From Prolixibacter denitrificans (GTDB taxonomy: Bacteria; Bacteroidota; Bacteroidia; Bacteroidales; Prolixibacteraceae), in NCBI RefSeq assembly GCF_003014495.1, contig NZ_PYGC01000001.1, positions 248,001 through 312,000 on the forward strand: a stretch of DNA of 64,000 nt. Direction: 5' to 3'. Both the position numbers and the translations under genes were made by a program. How positions within the stretch are numbered: position 1 is the stretch's first letter; each line of letters starts with the position of its first letter. Positions 1 through 8,186 of this stretch are shown piece after piece. Below the pieces are notes generated by a model. That model made no database searches. It saw only the letters and a program-made list of their open reading frames with translations, and was not told the DNA's origin.

Positions 1-2
1 AG

Positions 3-2597
3 GTAGAGTACGAAGTAGTGCGCGACCGTTTCGACAACTGTATCACGGTGTGTAACATGGAAAACTTCGACCCGCTGGGTATTCACACCGGTGAGTCGAT
101 TGTGGTGGCACCGTCGCAGACCCTTTCCAATGCCGAATATCACAAACTGCGGGAACTCTCCATCAAAATCATCCGCAAAATCGGTGTGGTGGGAGAATGT
201 AATGTACAGTTCGCCCTCGACCCAAACTCCGAAGATTACCGCGTAATTGAAGTGAACGCCCGTCTGTCACGTTCCTCGGCGCTGGCATCCAAGGCTACCG
301 GTTATCCGCTGGCTTTTGTGGCAGCCAAACTGGGACTGGGCTACGGTTTGCACCAACTAAAAAATGCGGTGACCAAAGTAACCACTGCTGCTTTCGAGCC
401 GGCACTCGACTACGTGGTCGTGAAGATTCCGCGCTGGGACTTGACCAAATTCACCGGCGTATCAAAAAACCTCGGCTCCAGCATGAAATCGGTGGGCGAG
501 ATTATGGCCATCGGTCGTTCGTTCGAAGAAGCCATACAGAAAGGTATTAGGATGGTTGGACTGGGCATGCACGGATTTGTGGCCAACAGCGGGCAAGCAA
601 AAATCGACGATGTGGAAGAAGAGCTTCAGCAGCCAACCGACCGTCGTATTTTCGCTATCGCGGAAGCTTTCCATCACGGGCATTCGGTAGACAAAGTGTG
701 GGAAATGACCCGCATCGACAAGTGGTTCCTGCAAAAGCTGAACAATATTTACATCCTGCGCAACGAGCTGGAGAAATTCAACAAGCTGGAAGATATTCCG
801 TACGAGATGCTCCTGCTCGCGAAAAAGCAAGGTTATTCCGATTTCCAGATTGCGCGTCTGGTTCTCAAGAGCGCCGATGAAAAAATCAATGGCGACTTGA
901 TAAAGGTGCGCGAATACCGGAAAAAACTCGGCATCGTGCCATACGTGAAGCAAATCGATACGCTGGCCGGCGAGTACCCGGCACAGACCAATTACCTCTA
1001 CATGACCTACAACGGTTCGGAGCATGATATCGACTTCCAGCACGACGACCAGTCGGTGATTGTGCTGGGCTCGGGGGCTTACCGGATTGGTTCGTCGGTT
1101 GAATTTGACTGGTGTTCGGTGAATGCTGTCAACACCATCCGGCAGGAGAAGTATCGCGCCATCATGATCAACTACAATCCGGAAACGGTTTCGACCGATT
1201 ATGATACCTGTGACCGGCTCTATTTCGACGAGCTCACCTTCGAGCGCGTGATGGACATCGTGGATTTGGAACAGCCAAAAGGAACGATTCTTTCGACTGG
1301 CGGTCAGATTCCGAACAACCTCGCCATGCGCCTGCATCGTCAACATGTCCCGATTTTGGGAACCTCGGCAGAGAAGATTGACAACGCTGAAGACCGGAAT
1401 AAATTCTCGGCCATGCTCGACCGTCTGGGAGTCGACCAGCCGCGCTGGAGCCAGCTGACGACCATTGAGGACATATACAAATTTGTGGATGAAGTCGGTT
1501 TCCCGGTTTTGATTCGTCCTTCGTATGTTCTGTCGGGAGCAGCCATGAATGTGGTTTCGAACCGCGACCAGTTGCAACATTTCCTCGAACTGGCCGCTCA
1601 CGTTTCCAAAGAGCATCCGGTGGTGGTTTCCGAATTCATCGAAAATGCCAAGGAGATTGAGATTGACGCGGTAGCCAAGAATGGCGAAGTGGTGGCTTAC
1701 GCGATTTCGGAACACGTAGAGTTTGCCGGTGTGCACTCCGGCGATGCGACCATCGTTTTCCCGCCGCAAAAGTTGTATGTGGAGACCATCCGCCGCATCA
1801 AGAAGATTTCGCGGCAGGTTGCCCAGGCACTGGAAATTACCGGTCCCTTTAACATGCAGTTCCTGGCCAAGGACAACGACATCAAGGTTATCGAGTGTAA
1901 CCTGAGGGCTTCCCGCTCCTTCCCGTTTGTTTCCAAAGTATTGAAGACAAACCTGATTGAAATCGCCACGAAGGCGATGCTGGATGTTCCCTTCGAGAAG
2001 CCGGACAAATCGGCGTTTGAGCTCGATTACGTGGGTGTGAAAGCACCACAGTTCTCTTTCCACCGTTTGCTGAATGCCGACCCGGTTCTGGGTGTCGACA
2101 TGGCTTCGACTGGTGAGGTGGCCTGTATTGGTGAAAACTTCTACGAAGCGCTGCTGAAGTCGATGCTCTCGGTGGGTTACCGCATTCCGAAGAAGAGCAT
2201 CCTGATTTCGTCGGGACCAACCCGCGGAAAAGTGGAAATGCTGAACAGCGCCCGCATGCTGAAGGAACGCGGCTTCACGATTTACGCGACCGGCGGAACG
2301 CACAAGTTCTTCCTCGACAACGGCATCCAAACGGAACTGGCCTACTGGCCCGATGAGGAAGACCAGAGCCCGAACACCCTGGAACTGATTCGCGATAAGA
2401 AAGTGGAAATGGTTATCAACATTCCGAAAAACCACACCAAACGCGAGCTGTCGAACGGCTACCAGATCCGGAGAAACGCAGTCGATTTCAATATTCCGCT
2501 CCTGACCAACGCGCGCGTAGCCAGTGCTTACATCTACGCCATCACCAAAATGAGTGAGGAGGATATTATCATTAAATCGTGGAACGAGTACAAGTAA
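3..2597 (+). CDS. carB: Carbamoyl-phosphate synthase large subunit, 5' end outside window
   Basis: Makes carbamoyl phosphate from ammonia (supplied by CarA), bicarbonate and two ATP, for pyrimidine and arginine synthesis in the cytoplasm. The reading frame is open to the window edge, so about the first 200 residues of the usual ~1070 are missing. Visible in order are the end of the first ATP-grasp half (NFDPLGIHTGESI, EVNARLSRSSALASKATG), the oligomerisation region, the second ATP-grasp half (GSGAYRIGSSVEFDW, STGGQIPNNLA, IRPSYVLSG) and a C-terminal MGS-like regulatory domain (SSGPTRGKVEML, YATGGTHKFF). The last codons and the terminator are repeated about 1.3 kb downstream, after the Fic gene. 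Identification is secure. Confidence 0.97.
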   Translation, partial: VEYEVVRDRFDNCITVCNMENFDPLGIHTGESIVVAPSQTLSNAEYHKLRELSIKIIRKIGVVGECNVQFALDPNSEDYRVIEVNARLSRSSALASKATGYPLAFVAAKLGLGYGLHQLKNAVTKVTTAAFEPALDYVVVKIPRWDLTKFTGVSKNLGSSMKSVGEIMAIGRSFEEAIQKGIRMVGLGMHGFVANSGQAKIDDVEEELQQPTDRRIFAIAEAFHHGHSVDKVWEMTRIDKWFLQKLNNIYILRNELEKFNKLEDIPYEMLLLAKKQGYSDFQIARLVLKSADEKINGDLIKVREYRKKLGIVPYVKQIDTLAGEYPAQTNYLYMTYNGSEHDIDFQHDDQSVIVLGSGAYRIGSSVEFDWCSVNAVNTIRQEKYRAIMINYNPETVSTDYDTCDRLYFDELTFERVMDIVDLEQPKGTILSTGGQIPNNLAMRLHRQHVPILGTSAEKIDNAEDRNKFSAMLDRLGVDQPRWSQLTTIEDIYKFVDEVGFPVLIRPSYVLSGAAMNVVSNRDQLQHFLELAAHVSKEHPVVVSEFIENAKEIEIDAVAKNGEVVAYAISEHVEFAGVHSGDATIVFPPQKLYVETIRRIKKISRQVAQALEITGPFNMQFLAKDNDIKVIECNLRASRSFPFVSKVLKTNLIEIATKAMLDVPFEKPDKSAFELDYVGVKAPQFSFHRLLNADPVLGVDMASTGEVACIGENFYEALLKSMLSVGYRIPKKSILISSGPTRGKVEMLNSARMLKERGFTIYATGGTHKFFLDNGIQTELAYWPDEEDQSPNTLELIRDKKVEMVINIPKNHTKRELSNGYQIRRNAVDFNIPLLTNARVASAYIYAITKMSEEDIIIKSWNEYK

Positions 2598-2665
2598 AGC
2601 ACAACTCCATAGAATAAACAAAGGCTGTCTCAAACGTGCGTCGCACAATTGGGGCAGCCTTGTTG
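2562..2665 (+). repeat. Direct repeat copy 1: carB 3' end plus terminator
   Basis: This stretch covers the last codons of carB (SWNEYK and stop) and the following hairpin. A near-identical copy lies at 3897-4002, on the far side of the Fic gene. The two agree almost base for base from AAATCGTGGAACGA to GGGGCAGCCTTGTTG, with a few substitutions and small indels. The arrangement resembles the two ends of an inserted segment that duplicated its target, or a partial duplication of the carB end. Confidence 0.85.
2621..2665 (+). terminator. Hairpin terminator of carB
   Basis: Arm AAGGCTGTCTCAA (2621-2633) pairs with TTGGGGCAGCCTT (2649-2661), allowing G-U pairs. The apex holds a second perfect stem, GTGCG/CGCAC. 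No long T-run follows. It lies 23 nt after the carB stop and recurs in the second repeat copy. Confidence 0.6.
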
Positions 2666-2695
2666 GCTATAAAGTAGCAATGATAATAATCTCCT

Positions 2696-3760
2696 TTACC
2701 TCTTCTTCGTCAGTAAATCAAACAATTCAGCATTAATGTAGTAGTTTCCCGTTCCAAGTTTGACCTTTTGTAACATGTTGTCGTCCGCCAGCTTATTCAA
2801 ATAATTGGCTGCAGTCAACCTAGTTACACCTAAATCTTTAACGACAAATTCAATTTTTGTATATGGATGTTTAAACAGATTATTCAATAAATCCTGACTG
2901 TAAAACTTATAATTATCCCTTAGACGATGCTTATAATCAAGCATCAATTCTTTGATTTTAATAATCAGTTCAATTGTTTCCTTTGCGGTTACTTCTACTC
3001 CTTTTATCATAAACAGGAGCCATTCCTCCCACAGACTTTCATCCCGCACTTTTTGCAAAAATCTGTAATACTCTTGTTTATTCTTAATAATATAACTGCT
3101 CAAATATAAAATTGGGAGGTTCTGCAATCTCTCCATTATCAGATAAAGGATGTTAATTATTCTCCCGGTTCTCCCATTTCCATCATAAAAAGGATGGATA
3201 CTTTCAAACTGGAAATGAATGACAGCCATTTTTATCAATGGGTCACAATCCTGCATCTCGGAGTCATTGACATATTGCTCAAGATTTGTCATTAAACTCA
3301 ATATTTCCTCATAATTTTGAGGAGGAGTATAAACCGTTTCTCCTGTTACAGTATTTTTTAGTGCCGTTCCCGGTAATTTCCTAAATCCAGCCTTATTATC
3401 TTCAAGCACCTCTTGAATCTCAAGAATCATTTTATTTGTCAGTAAACCACTCTTTGAAATCAACTCAAATCCCTTTTTCAATGCTAAAATGTAATTTTGA
3501 ACTTCTTTAGCTTCAAGCGAGGTAAAGGAATTCAAATTCAATTCTGACTTATATAGATCATCATGCGTTGTAATAATATTCTCAATTGCAGAACTATCCT
3601 TGGCTTCCTGAAGTCCGAGCGTGTTAATCAGAATATTTTGATTGGGAATGGAAGAAGCAACACCTTTTAACTCAGCTAAAGCAGCATGAGCTGAAGGCAA
3701 AGCCTTTAATACCTTCTTCGTCTCCAAATCTATATTTAATGGAAGTTTTGACAATCTCAT
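2696..3760 (-). CDS. Fic family protein (probable AMP transferase) with C-terminal winged helix
   Basis: Fic enzymes transfer AMP from ATP to target proteins. The canonical active-site motif HPFYDGNGRTGR is present, with the catalytic His first. Near the N-terminus, SSAIEN fits the [S/T]xxxE[G/N] inhibitory helix that keeps such enzymes off, placed as in the N-terminal (class II) group. The last ~80 residues (KIEFVVKDLGVTRLTAANYLNKL) look like a winged helix. The ATG at 3760 was chosen because the TTG at 3787 lies between the -7 element and the coding region. The gene is clearly more AT-rich than carB and sits between two ~105-bp direct repeats, which suggests acquisition. No antitoxin or transposase is adjacent. 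Targets are unknown. Confidence 0.9.
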   Translation of the reverse strand: MRLSKLPLNIDLETKKVLKALPSAHAALAELKGVASSIPNQNILINTLGLQEAKDSSAIENIITTHDDLYKSELNLNSFTSLEAKEVQNYILALKKGFELISKSGLLTNKMILEIQEVLEDNKAGFRKLPGTALKNTVTGETVYTPPQNYEEILSLMTNLEQYVNDSEMQDCDPLIKMAVIHFQFESIHPFYDGNGRTGRIINILYLIMERLQNLPILYLSSYIIKNKQEYYRFLQKVRDESLWEEWLLFMIKGVEVTAKETIELIIKIKELMLDYKHRLRDNYKFYSQDLLNNLFKHPYTKIEFVVKDLGVTRLTAANYLNKLADDNMLQKVKLGTGNYYINAELFDLLTKKR

Positions 3761-3770
3761 AACTGTTATT

Positions 3771-3840
3771 ATGTATAGATTTTCCAATTACCTATACAAA
3801 TATACTTTCTTTTGTAAAGAAAATCCCAAAATCTATACAT
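3771..3840 (-). promoter_or_regulatory. Fic promoter flanked by a 13-bp perfect inverted repeat
   Basis: On the minus strand TATATTTG (3804-3797) matches the Bacteroidota -7 element TAnnTTTG, with TTTG (3830-3827) 22 nt upstream as a -33 element. The promoter is bracketed by ATGTATAGATTTT (3771-3783) and its exact reverse complement AAAATCTATACAT (3828-3840). A third CTATACA lies at 3792-3798. This layout fits an operator. The Fic protein's own winged helix is a possible ligand, by inference. Confidence 0.6.
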
Positions 3841-3896
3841 TTAAATCATCCAATGTATATAAAACATCATTCTTCATACATACTCCTTTTCTTGTT

Positions 3897-4002
3897 GATA
3901 TTCATTATCAAATCGTGGAACGAATACAAGTAAAGCACAACTCCAATAAATGAAACAAAGGCTGTCTCAAACGTGCGTCGCACAATTGGGGCAGCCTTGT
4001 TG
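3897..4002 (+). repeat. Direct repeat copy 2: carB-end remnant plus terminator
   Basis: Second copy of the 2562-2665 repeat. It contains AAATCGTGGAACGAATACAA and the same hairpin (GGCTGTCTCAAACGTGCG ... GGGGCAGCCTTGTTG), but no open carB frame leads into it. Together the copies bracket the Fic gene and its promoter exactly. Confidence 0.85.
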
Positions 4003-4156
4003 TTTATTTATAATTCATTCAAGGGGCGCTAGCCCTTTAATCTTCGTAGCATCGTTGGTTCAGTGATAATATAGGGGCGGAGCCCTGACATCTTTCCATT
4101 CTCATGCCAATTACATTAGCAATTTTTATCATAACCCAAATTTCATCCTTTGGAGG

Positions 4157-4551
4157 TTTGTGAAAAGCCCGGGCGGCGGCAAGTGAGCCTTTTTTCGTTT
4201 GTGAATGGCTTTGGCGGCAATGATTGGAGCTTTTCATGGATGCGAATGGCTCGGGCGCGGAAAAGTGAAGTAATTTTCGTTTGTGAAAAGCTTCGGCGGC
4301 GATGAGTGAGCGTTTTCACGTTAGTGAATGACCTGGGCGGCGAAAAGTGGAGGCTTGCACATTTGTTAACGGCTTCGCTGGCAAAAAATGGAGCTTTAAA
4401 CGTTTGTTCACGCCTTCCCTGAGAAAAAGTGGACGCATGCACATTTGTTAATGGTTTCCCTGACGAAAAAGTGGAGCTTTTAGCATTTGTTAACGGCTTC
4501 GCCGGGGAAAAGTCGGGCTTTGCGCATTTGTTAACAACGCCACCGGATAAT
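4157..4551. repeat. Tandem array of ten 41-bp degenerate repeats
   Basis: Units begin at 4157, 4198, 4239, 4280, 4321, 4362, 4403, 4444, 4486 and 4527, a period of 41 bp with one 42-bp step. A typical unit reads TTTGTTAACGGCTTCGC, then a GGC/GCG run, then GAAAAGTGGAGC and a T-rich tail. Units 1-5 mostly start TTTGTGAA and units 6-10 TTTGTTAA or TTTGTTCA, so there are two subfamilies. The period is not a multiple of three, so it does not encode a peptide repeat. The array ends at the stop codon of the deacetylase gene. The rest of the gap (4003-4156) holds only two short GC hairpins (AGGGGCGCTAGCCC, AGGGGCGGAGCCCT). Confidence 0.85.
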
Positions 4552-5559
4552 TTACTCGTGGAATTCGTCCTTCACCGTTTCACGGAGGTCGTACAGCAGC
4601 CACTGCTTTTTCATCACAGCAGTGCGGTCGGCCTGCAGCAGTTTCAGGAAGTCCTTCACCCCCACAGGTTCGTTGCCGTTGCCGTGAATGAGCACAATGC
4701 TTCCGGCCGTGGCGGGTTGTCCCTTGGCCAGCCAGGCATCACTGCCAATGGGAATCAGGCCATAGCCGAGTACATTGTCCACCAACCGGTGCTCCGACAC
4801 CAATCCGGGAAACCGGAAAAACACGGAAAAGAGCAATCCTTTTTGCAACATCGCAATCTCGGTTTGCAGCACTTCGAAATTGAGATTGGTGTTGGGCTCC
4901 AACAGAAAGTTCCGGTTGAGCGGCGCGTGCGGATTGTAGTGATGGTTGTAGGTGTGGTTAACCCACGTGACGGCAATCTTGCCCTCGGTATTCATCTCTT
5001 TCAACCAGGCGATATCTGCCGGGTGTGTCAGCATGAAGCGGCCGGTAACCGACAAGGCCACCGGAACCGGTTTCTCGGTTTTGGCGAATTCCGAAATCAG
5101 TGAGGTAAAAATACCCCTGTCGAGCGGGCGGTGCGACGGACACAAATCGACGGTTAGCGTGATTCCCTTTTCTTTCGGGAAACCGTGAACAATACCGGCA
5201 TCCTGCAAAGCAAAGGAGCGTTTTTCGGCGGTTTGAATGGCTCTGATGTAAGGCGTGTTTTTATAATCGGCCCGTATCTGCGGCCAGGTGAGCGGCCTGG
5301 CAACGATATGCCGGGCCGGAATAATCATGGTCTGGAGGCTGTTCGGGTCGACCCCGATGTAAAACAGCTCTCCCGACTCATCGTATCTCCGAATGATCAG
5401 CACCAGTTTTTGCAGGTAATCGCCTGTGCCAAACCAAACCCGGTAGTTACTGATTTTGGTCTGAACTGCTGCGCTAGCGTTGCCATACACGAACAGCATC
5501 ATCACCATCACTCCTGCGAAAAGGAAGAACCTGGATTTTTTGTAAAAGCCTTGCACCAT
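4552..5559 (-). CDS. Exported polysaccharide deacetylase (NodB-like) family protein
   Basis: Probably removes acetyl groups from a cell-surface or extracellular polysaccharide. The N-terminus (two Lys and an Arg, a hydrophobic stretch, then YGNASAA) is a signal peptide. NodB-fold landmarks are TVDLCPS (metal-binding first Asp region), HTYNHHYNP (the H-x3-H metal motif) and RFPGL (the R-x-P motif), with LIHGNG near the C-terminus as a late motif. The first motif departs from the usual TFDD, so activity is not certain. The ATG at 5559 was chosen over an upstream TTG at 5613 because it places the signal peptide at the N-terminus. The gene stands alone and its 3' end abuts the 41-bp array. Confidence 0.78.
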   Translation of the reverse strand: MVQGFYKKSRFFLFAGVMVMMLFVYGNASAAVQTKISNYRVWFGTGDYLQKLVLIIRRYDESGELFYIGVDPNSLQTMIIPARHIVARPLTWPQIRADYKNTPYIRAIQTAEKRSFALQDAGIVHGFPKEKGITLTVDLCPSHRPLDRGIFTSLISEFAKTEKPVPVALSVTGRFMLTHPADIAWLKEMNTEGKIAVTWVNHTYNHHYNPHAPLNRNFLLEPNTNLNFEVLQTEIAMLQKGLLFSVFFRFPGLVSEHRLVDNVLGYGLIPIGSDAWLAKGQPATAGSIVLIHGNGNEPVGVKDFLKLLQADRTAVMKKQWLLYDLRETVKDEFHE

Positions 5560-5959
5560 ATGTTGTCCTGAAAGACCGGTCTGTTTCCTGGTTGATTTAT
5601 CTCCCGGGCGCAATAAGGTTCGCTGCCGGTGGCTAAATATAGTTAATTAGCCGATCGGAAATTCTTCGACAACTTTTTTTAACAGGCCTTGCAGCGCATA
5701 CAACTTTCACCCTGACGAATCGCCTTCCCTACTTTATATTTCCCGGCAGGAGAACATCAATCGATGCGGTTGCGTTTTAGTGGTCGCTCAGGTAGAAAGG
5801 CGGGCCATTGGATTTAAATATGTAAAACAATCGATAATATGTCCGGCCCAATTATTGAACATCCGGGTTAATTTTCCTAAAATTGCAGGCAAAACTAACC
5901 TGTCGGACAAACAAATGACTGTGACGGGAATAAGTACTGAACCGAAAAAACATGTATCT
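5560..5959. other. Intergenic region between divergent genes
   Basis: About 400 bp separate the divergent deacetylase and lipoprotein genes. The frame upstream of the lipoprotein is open by chance, without a plausible start or protein. No clear TAnnTTTG element, hairpin or repeat stands out. Confidence 0.5.
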
Positions 5960-6958
5960 ATGAAGATCTGGTATTCCTTATTCGCTATATTGATTCTCTT
6001 TTCGGCCTGTAGCCATAAAAAATCAAACAAGCTGAAGCACATCCCGTCGTTGCAAACCATTGACAAGCCTTACGGTCAGTTGACGAAACTGGAAGCAGAC
6101 ACAACGAAAGTAAGAGACTGGCCATTCCTGATTTACACCCCCTCGGAAGAGCGCATTAAGCACGAAACACCTGTTATTTTGTTTGTCCCGAACAACACAG
6201 GAAAAGCCACCGACAATTTCGATTGGGAAGCCAAGCAGGCCATCAAGGATGCCCGGGCTATGGCTTCGGAGCTGACCGAACAACTGCCGGTGATTTATGT
6301 AACGTCAATTTTTCCGCGCCCGCTGCAATACGAGCAGTGGAGAATCTATACGCACGCACTCGATCGCGACGTGATGACTACCTCGCACAAAGCACTGGCA
6401 CGATTGGATTTGCAGGCTATCGAAGCCTTCAACGAAATTAAAGAGATACTGAAAGAACGCTGGGGCATCGAAACCGACCCGAAGATTGCCGTTATGGGTT
6501 TCTCAGCTGCCGGTATGTTTGCCAACCGCTTCACGGCTCTGCACCCCGAAATGGTAAAAGCATCCGTGGTGGGCTCGCCCGGAGGCTGGCCCATTGCCCC
6601 GCAAGGAGAATGGGAAGGACGAACCTTGCGCTACCCGGTTGGTACCGGCGATTTCAAGGAGTTGATTGGTAAGCCGTTTAATTTGCAGGCGTTCCGGAGA
6701 ATCCCCATGTTCTTTTTCATTGGCAGTGATGACACGAACGACTCGGTGCCGTACGACGATGGTTACGACAAGGCCGACCAGGAACTGATTTATAACCTTT
6801 TCGGGAAAGATATGCAGCAACGCTGGACCGAAGCAGAAAAGCTTTACAAAGCAGACAGCATCAATGCCACTTATGAAACCTACGACGGTGTGGCTCATAA
6901 GGTAACCGACCAAATGAAAGAAGATGCCATTTTATTCCTAAAGAAAAATCTTCAGTAG
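5960..6958 (+). CDS. Lipoprotein alpha/beta hydrolase (putative esterase)
   Basis: Likely a membrane-anchored esterase or related hydrolase facing the periplasm or cell surface. The start at 5960 gives MKIWYSLFAILILFSAC, a lipoprotein signal with the lipidated Cys at residue 17. The nucleophile elbow is GFSAAGMFANRF (GxSxxG). An acidic residue follows in FFFIGSDDTNDS and the likely catalytic His in DGVAHKV near the C-terminus, the order expected for this fold. The substrate cannot be told. The open frame to 5780 is not part of the gene. A promoter for the next gene starts just after the stop. Confidence 0.75.
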   Translation: MKIWYSLFAILILFSACSHKKSNKLKHIPSLQTIDKPYGQLTKLEADTTKVRDWPFLIYTPSEERIKHETPVILFVPNNTGKATDNFDWEAKQAIKDARAMASELTEQLPVIYVTSIFPRPLQYEQWRIYTHALDRDVMTTSHKALARLDLQAIEAFNEIKEILKERWGIETDPKIAVMGFSAAGMFANRFTALHPEMVKASVVGSPGGWPIAPQGEWEGRTLRYPVGTGDFKELIGKPFNLQAFRRIPMFFFIGSDDTNDSVPYDDGYDKADQELIYNLFGKDMQQRWTEAEKLYKADSINATYETYDGVAHKVTDQMKEDAILFLKKNLQ

Positions 6959-6963
6959 ATTGT

Positions 6964-6971
6964 TATATTTG
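6964..6971 (+). promoter_or_regulatory. -7 promoter element for the metallophosphoesterase gene
   Basis: TATATTTG matches TAnnTTTG and lies 5 nt after the preceding stop. A hairpin GGAGCGG/CCGCTCC (7006-7012 with 7025-7031), followed by a loose T-run, would fall in the 5' leader. It could instead be the terminator of the upstream gene. Confidence 0.5.
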
Positions 6972-7061
6972 AAAAACCTGACTTTTCCGGCTACAACCTA
7001 ACATCGGAGCGGTTTCTGAAAACGCCGCTCCCATATAGTTTTTTGATAAAAAGTACAGGTT

Positions 7062-8090
7062 ATGGCATTCAACAGACGTAATTTCCTCAAAACCTCAGCC
7101 CTGATAATCGGGCTACTGACCATCGTTCCATCGATGCAGTCGTGCAGTTCAGGCCGCCGGCCCGAGCATGTTTCATTTGCCGTATGCTCGGATGTCAATG
7201 CCGATGTCATTCCGGATGCAGCCAGACGGCTGAAAGATTTCGTTAAAGCTGCAGAGAAGAATAACGTCGACTTCATTATCTCACTGGGTGCCTTTTGCCC
7301 GCCCAAGCCGGAATACAAAGAATTTATCAACATCTGGAATAGTTTTGACGGCGATACGTACCAGGTCCTCGGGGAACATGACCTGGACGAAGCGTCCAAG
7401 AATGATTTCCTCCGCTTCACCGATATGCCATCAAACTATTACGCGTTCAAGAAAGGGAATGTCCATTTCATCGTGCTCGATACCAACTACCTTTTTTTCC
7501 GGAACGAATACATCGATTATGACCACGGCAACTTTTACGACGAGGTGAAAAAAGGCGTAAATTACGTTTCCCCGAAAGAACTGGATTGGCTGAAGAAAGA
7601 GCTGAAACGATCGAATTTAACCACCATCATTTTCTCCCACCAAAGCCTGGAAAATCCCAAAGGTTGCGCCAATGGTGCCGATGTGCGAAAGATTCTGGAA
7701 GAAGCCAACAAAGAGGCCGGATACAAAAAGGTGGTAGCTTGTTTCAGCGGACACGACGGTACGGATGTTGAAAAAACCATCAATGGCATTCATTACATTC
7801 GCATCAACAGCTTGTCGTACCGTTGGGTGGGCGAAGATTACCAGAGCGATAAGCACTACCCTGCCGCTATCGATCATAATTTCCCGCTGGCGAAGTTTAC
7901 GCTTCCTTATAAAGAACCGTTGTATGGTATCGTGAAAATTACGCCTGGAAAACTGACGTTAACCGGCAAGCAGACGAGCTTCATTCCGCCCGAACCTGCC
8001 AACCTGGGTGTTCCATACAACCTCAACGGCTCGCCCGTAACTCCGGAGATTTCGAATCGCCAGTTTACGTGGGGAAAACAGGAAAAATAA
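7062..8090 (+). CDS. Exported calcineurin-like metallophosphoesterase
   Basis: A member of the two-metal phosphoesterase superfamily. The N-terminus has a twin-arginine-like motif (NRRNFLKTSA), a hydrophobic stretch, and SMQSC, which could be a lipobox, so export or lipidation is likely. Fold landmarks are FAVCSDVNAD (first metal region), LGEHDLD (in place of GNHD), VLDTNY, IIFSHQS and FSGHDGTD. The last lacks the second His of the usual GHxH, and GNHD has become GEHD, so metal binding may be altered. It follows the lipoprotein esterase on the same strand but has its own promoter element. The substrate is unknown. Confidence 0.72.
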   Translation: MAFNRRNFLKTSALIIGLLTIVPSMQSCSSGRRPEHVSFAVCSDVNADVIPDAARRLKDFVKAAEKNNVDFIISLGAFCPPKPEYKEFINIWNSFDGDTYQVLGEHDLDEASKNDFLRFTDMPSNYYAFKKGNVHFIVLDTNYLFFRNEYIDYDHGNFYDEVKKGVNYVSPKELDWLKKELKRSNLTTIIFSHQSLENPKGCANGADVRKILEEANKEAGYKKVVACFSGHDGTDVEKTINGIHYIRINSLSYRWVGEDYQSDKHYPAAIDHNFPLAKFTLPYKEPLYGIVKITPGKLTLTGKQTSFIPPEPANLGVPYNLNGSPVTPEISNRQFTWGKQEK

Positions 8091-8186
8091 CTTCACGTTG
8101 TACAGAATTCGGAAAATAATTTCGTTTTTTCAGTAAAATTCCACGTAAGATCTGTAACTATTCCCAAGGTGAATGAACCAATGTAA

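Noticed and set aside
462-2648. A 728-codon open frame on the minus strand across carB
   Set aside because: It lies opposite the strongly conserved carB frame, its translation is rich in His, Arg and Phe with no domain pattern, and it is a codon-bias shadow of carB.
2562-4002. Insertion sequence carrying Fic
   Set aside because: No transposase, no terminal inverted repeats at the repeat edges; the long direct repeats contain host carB sequence.
4157-4551. CRISPR array
   Set aside because: The units are contiguous 41-bp repeats without spacers of constant length between conserved repeats, units diverge along their whole length, and no cas genes are present.
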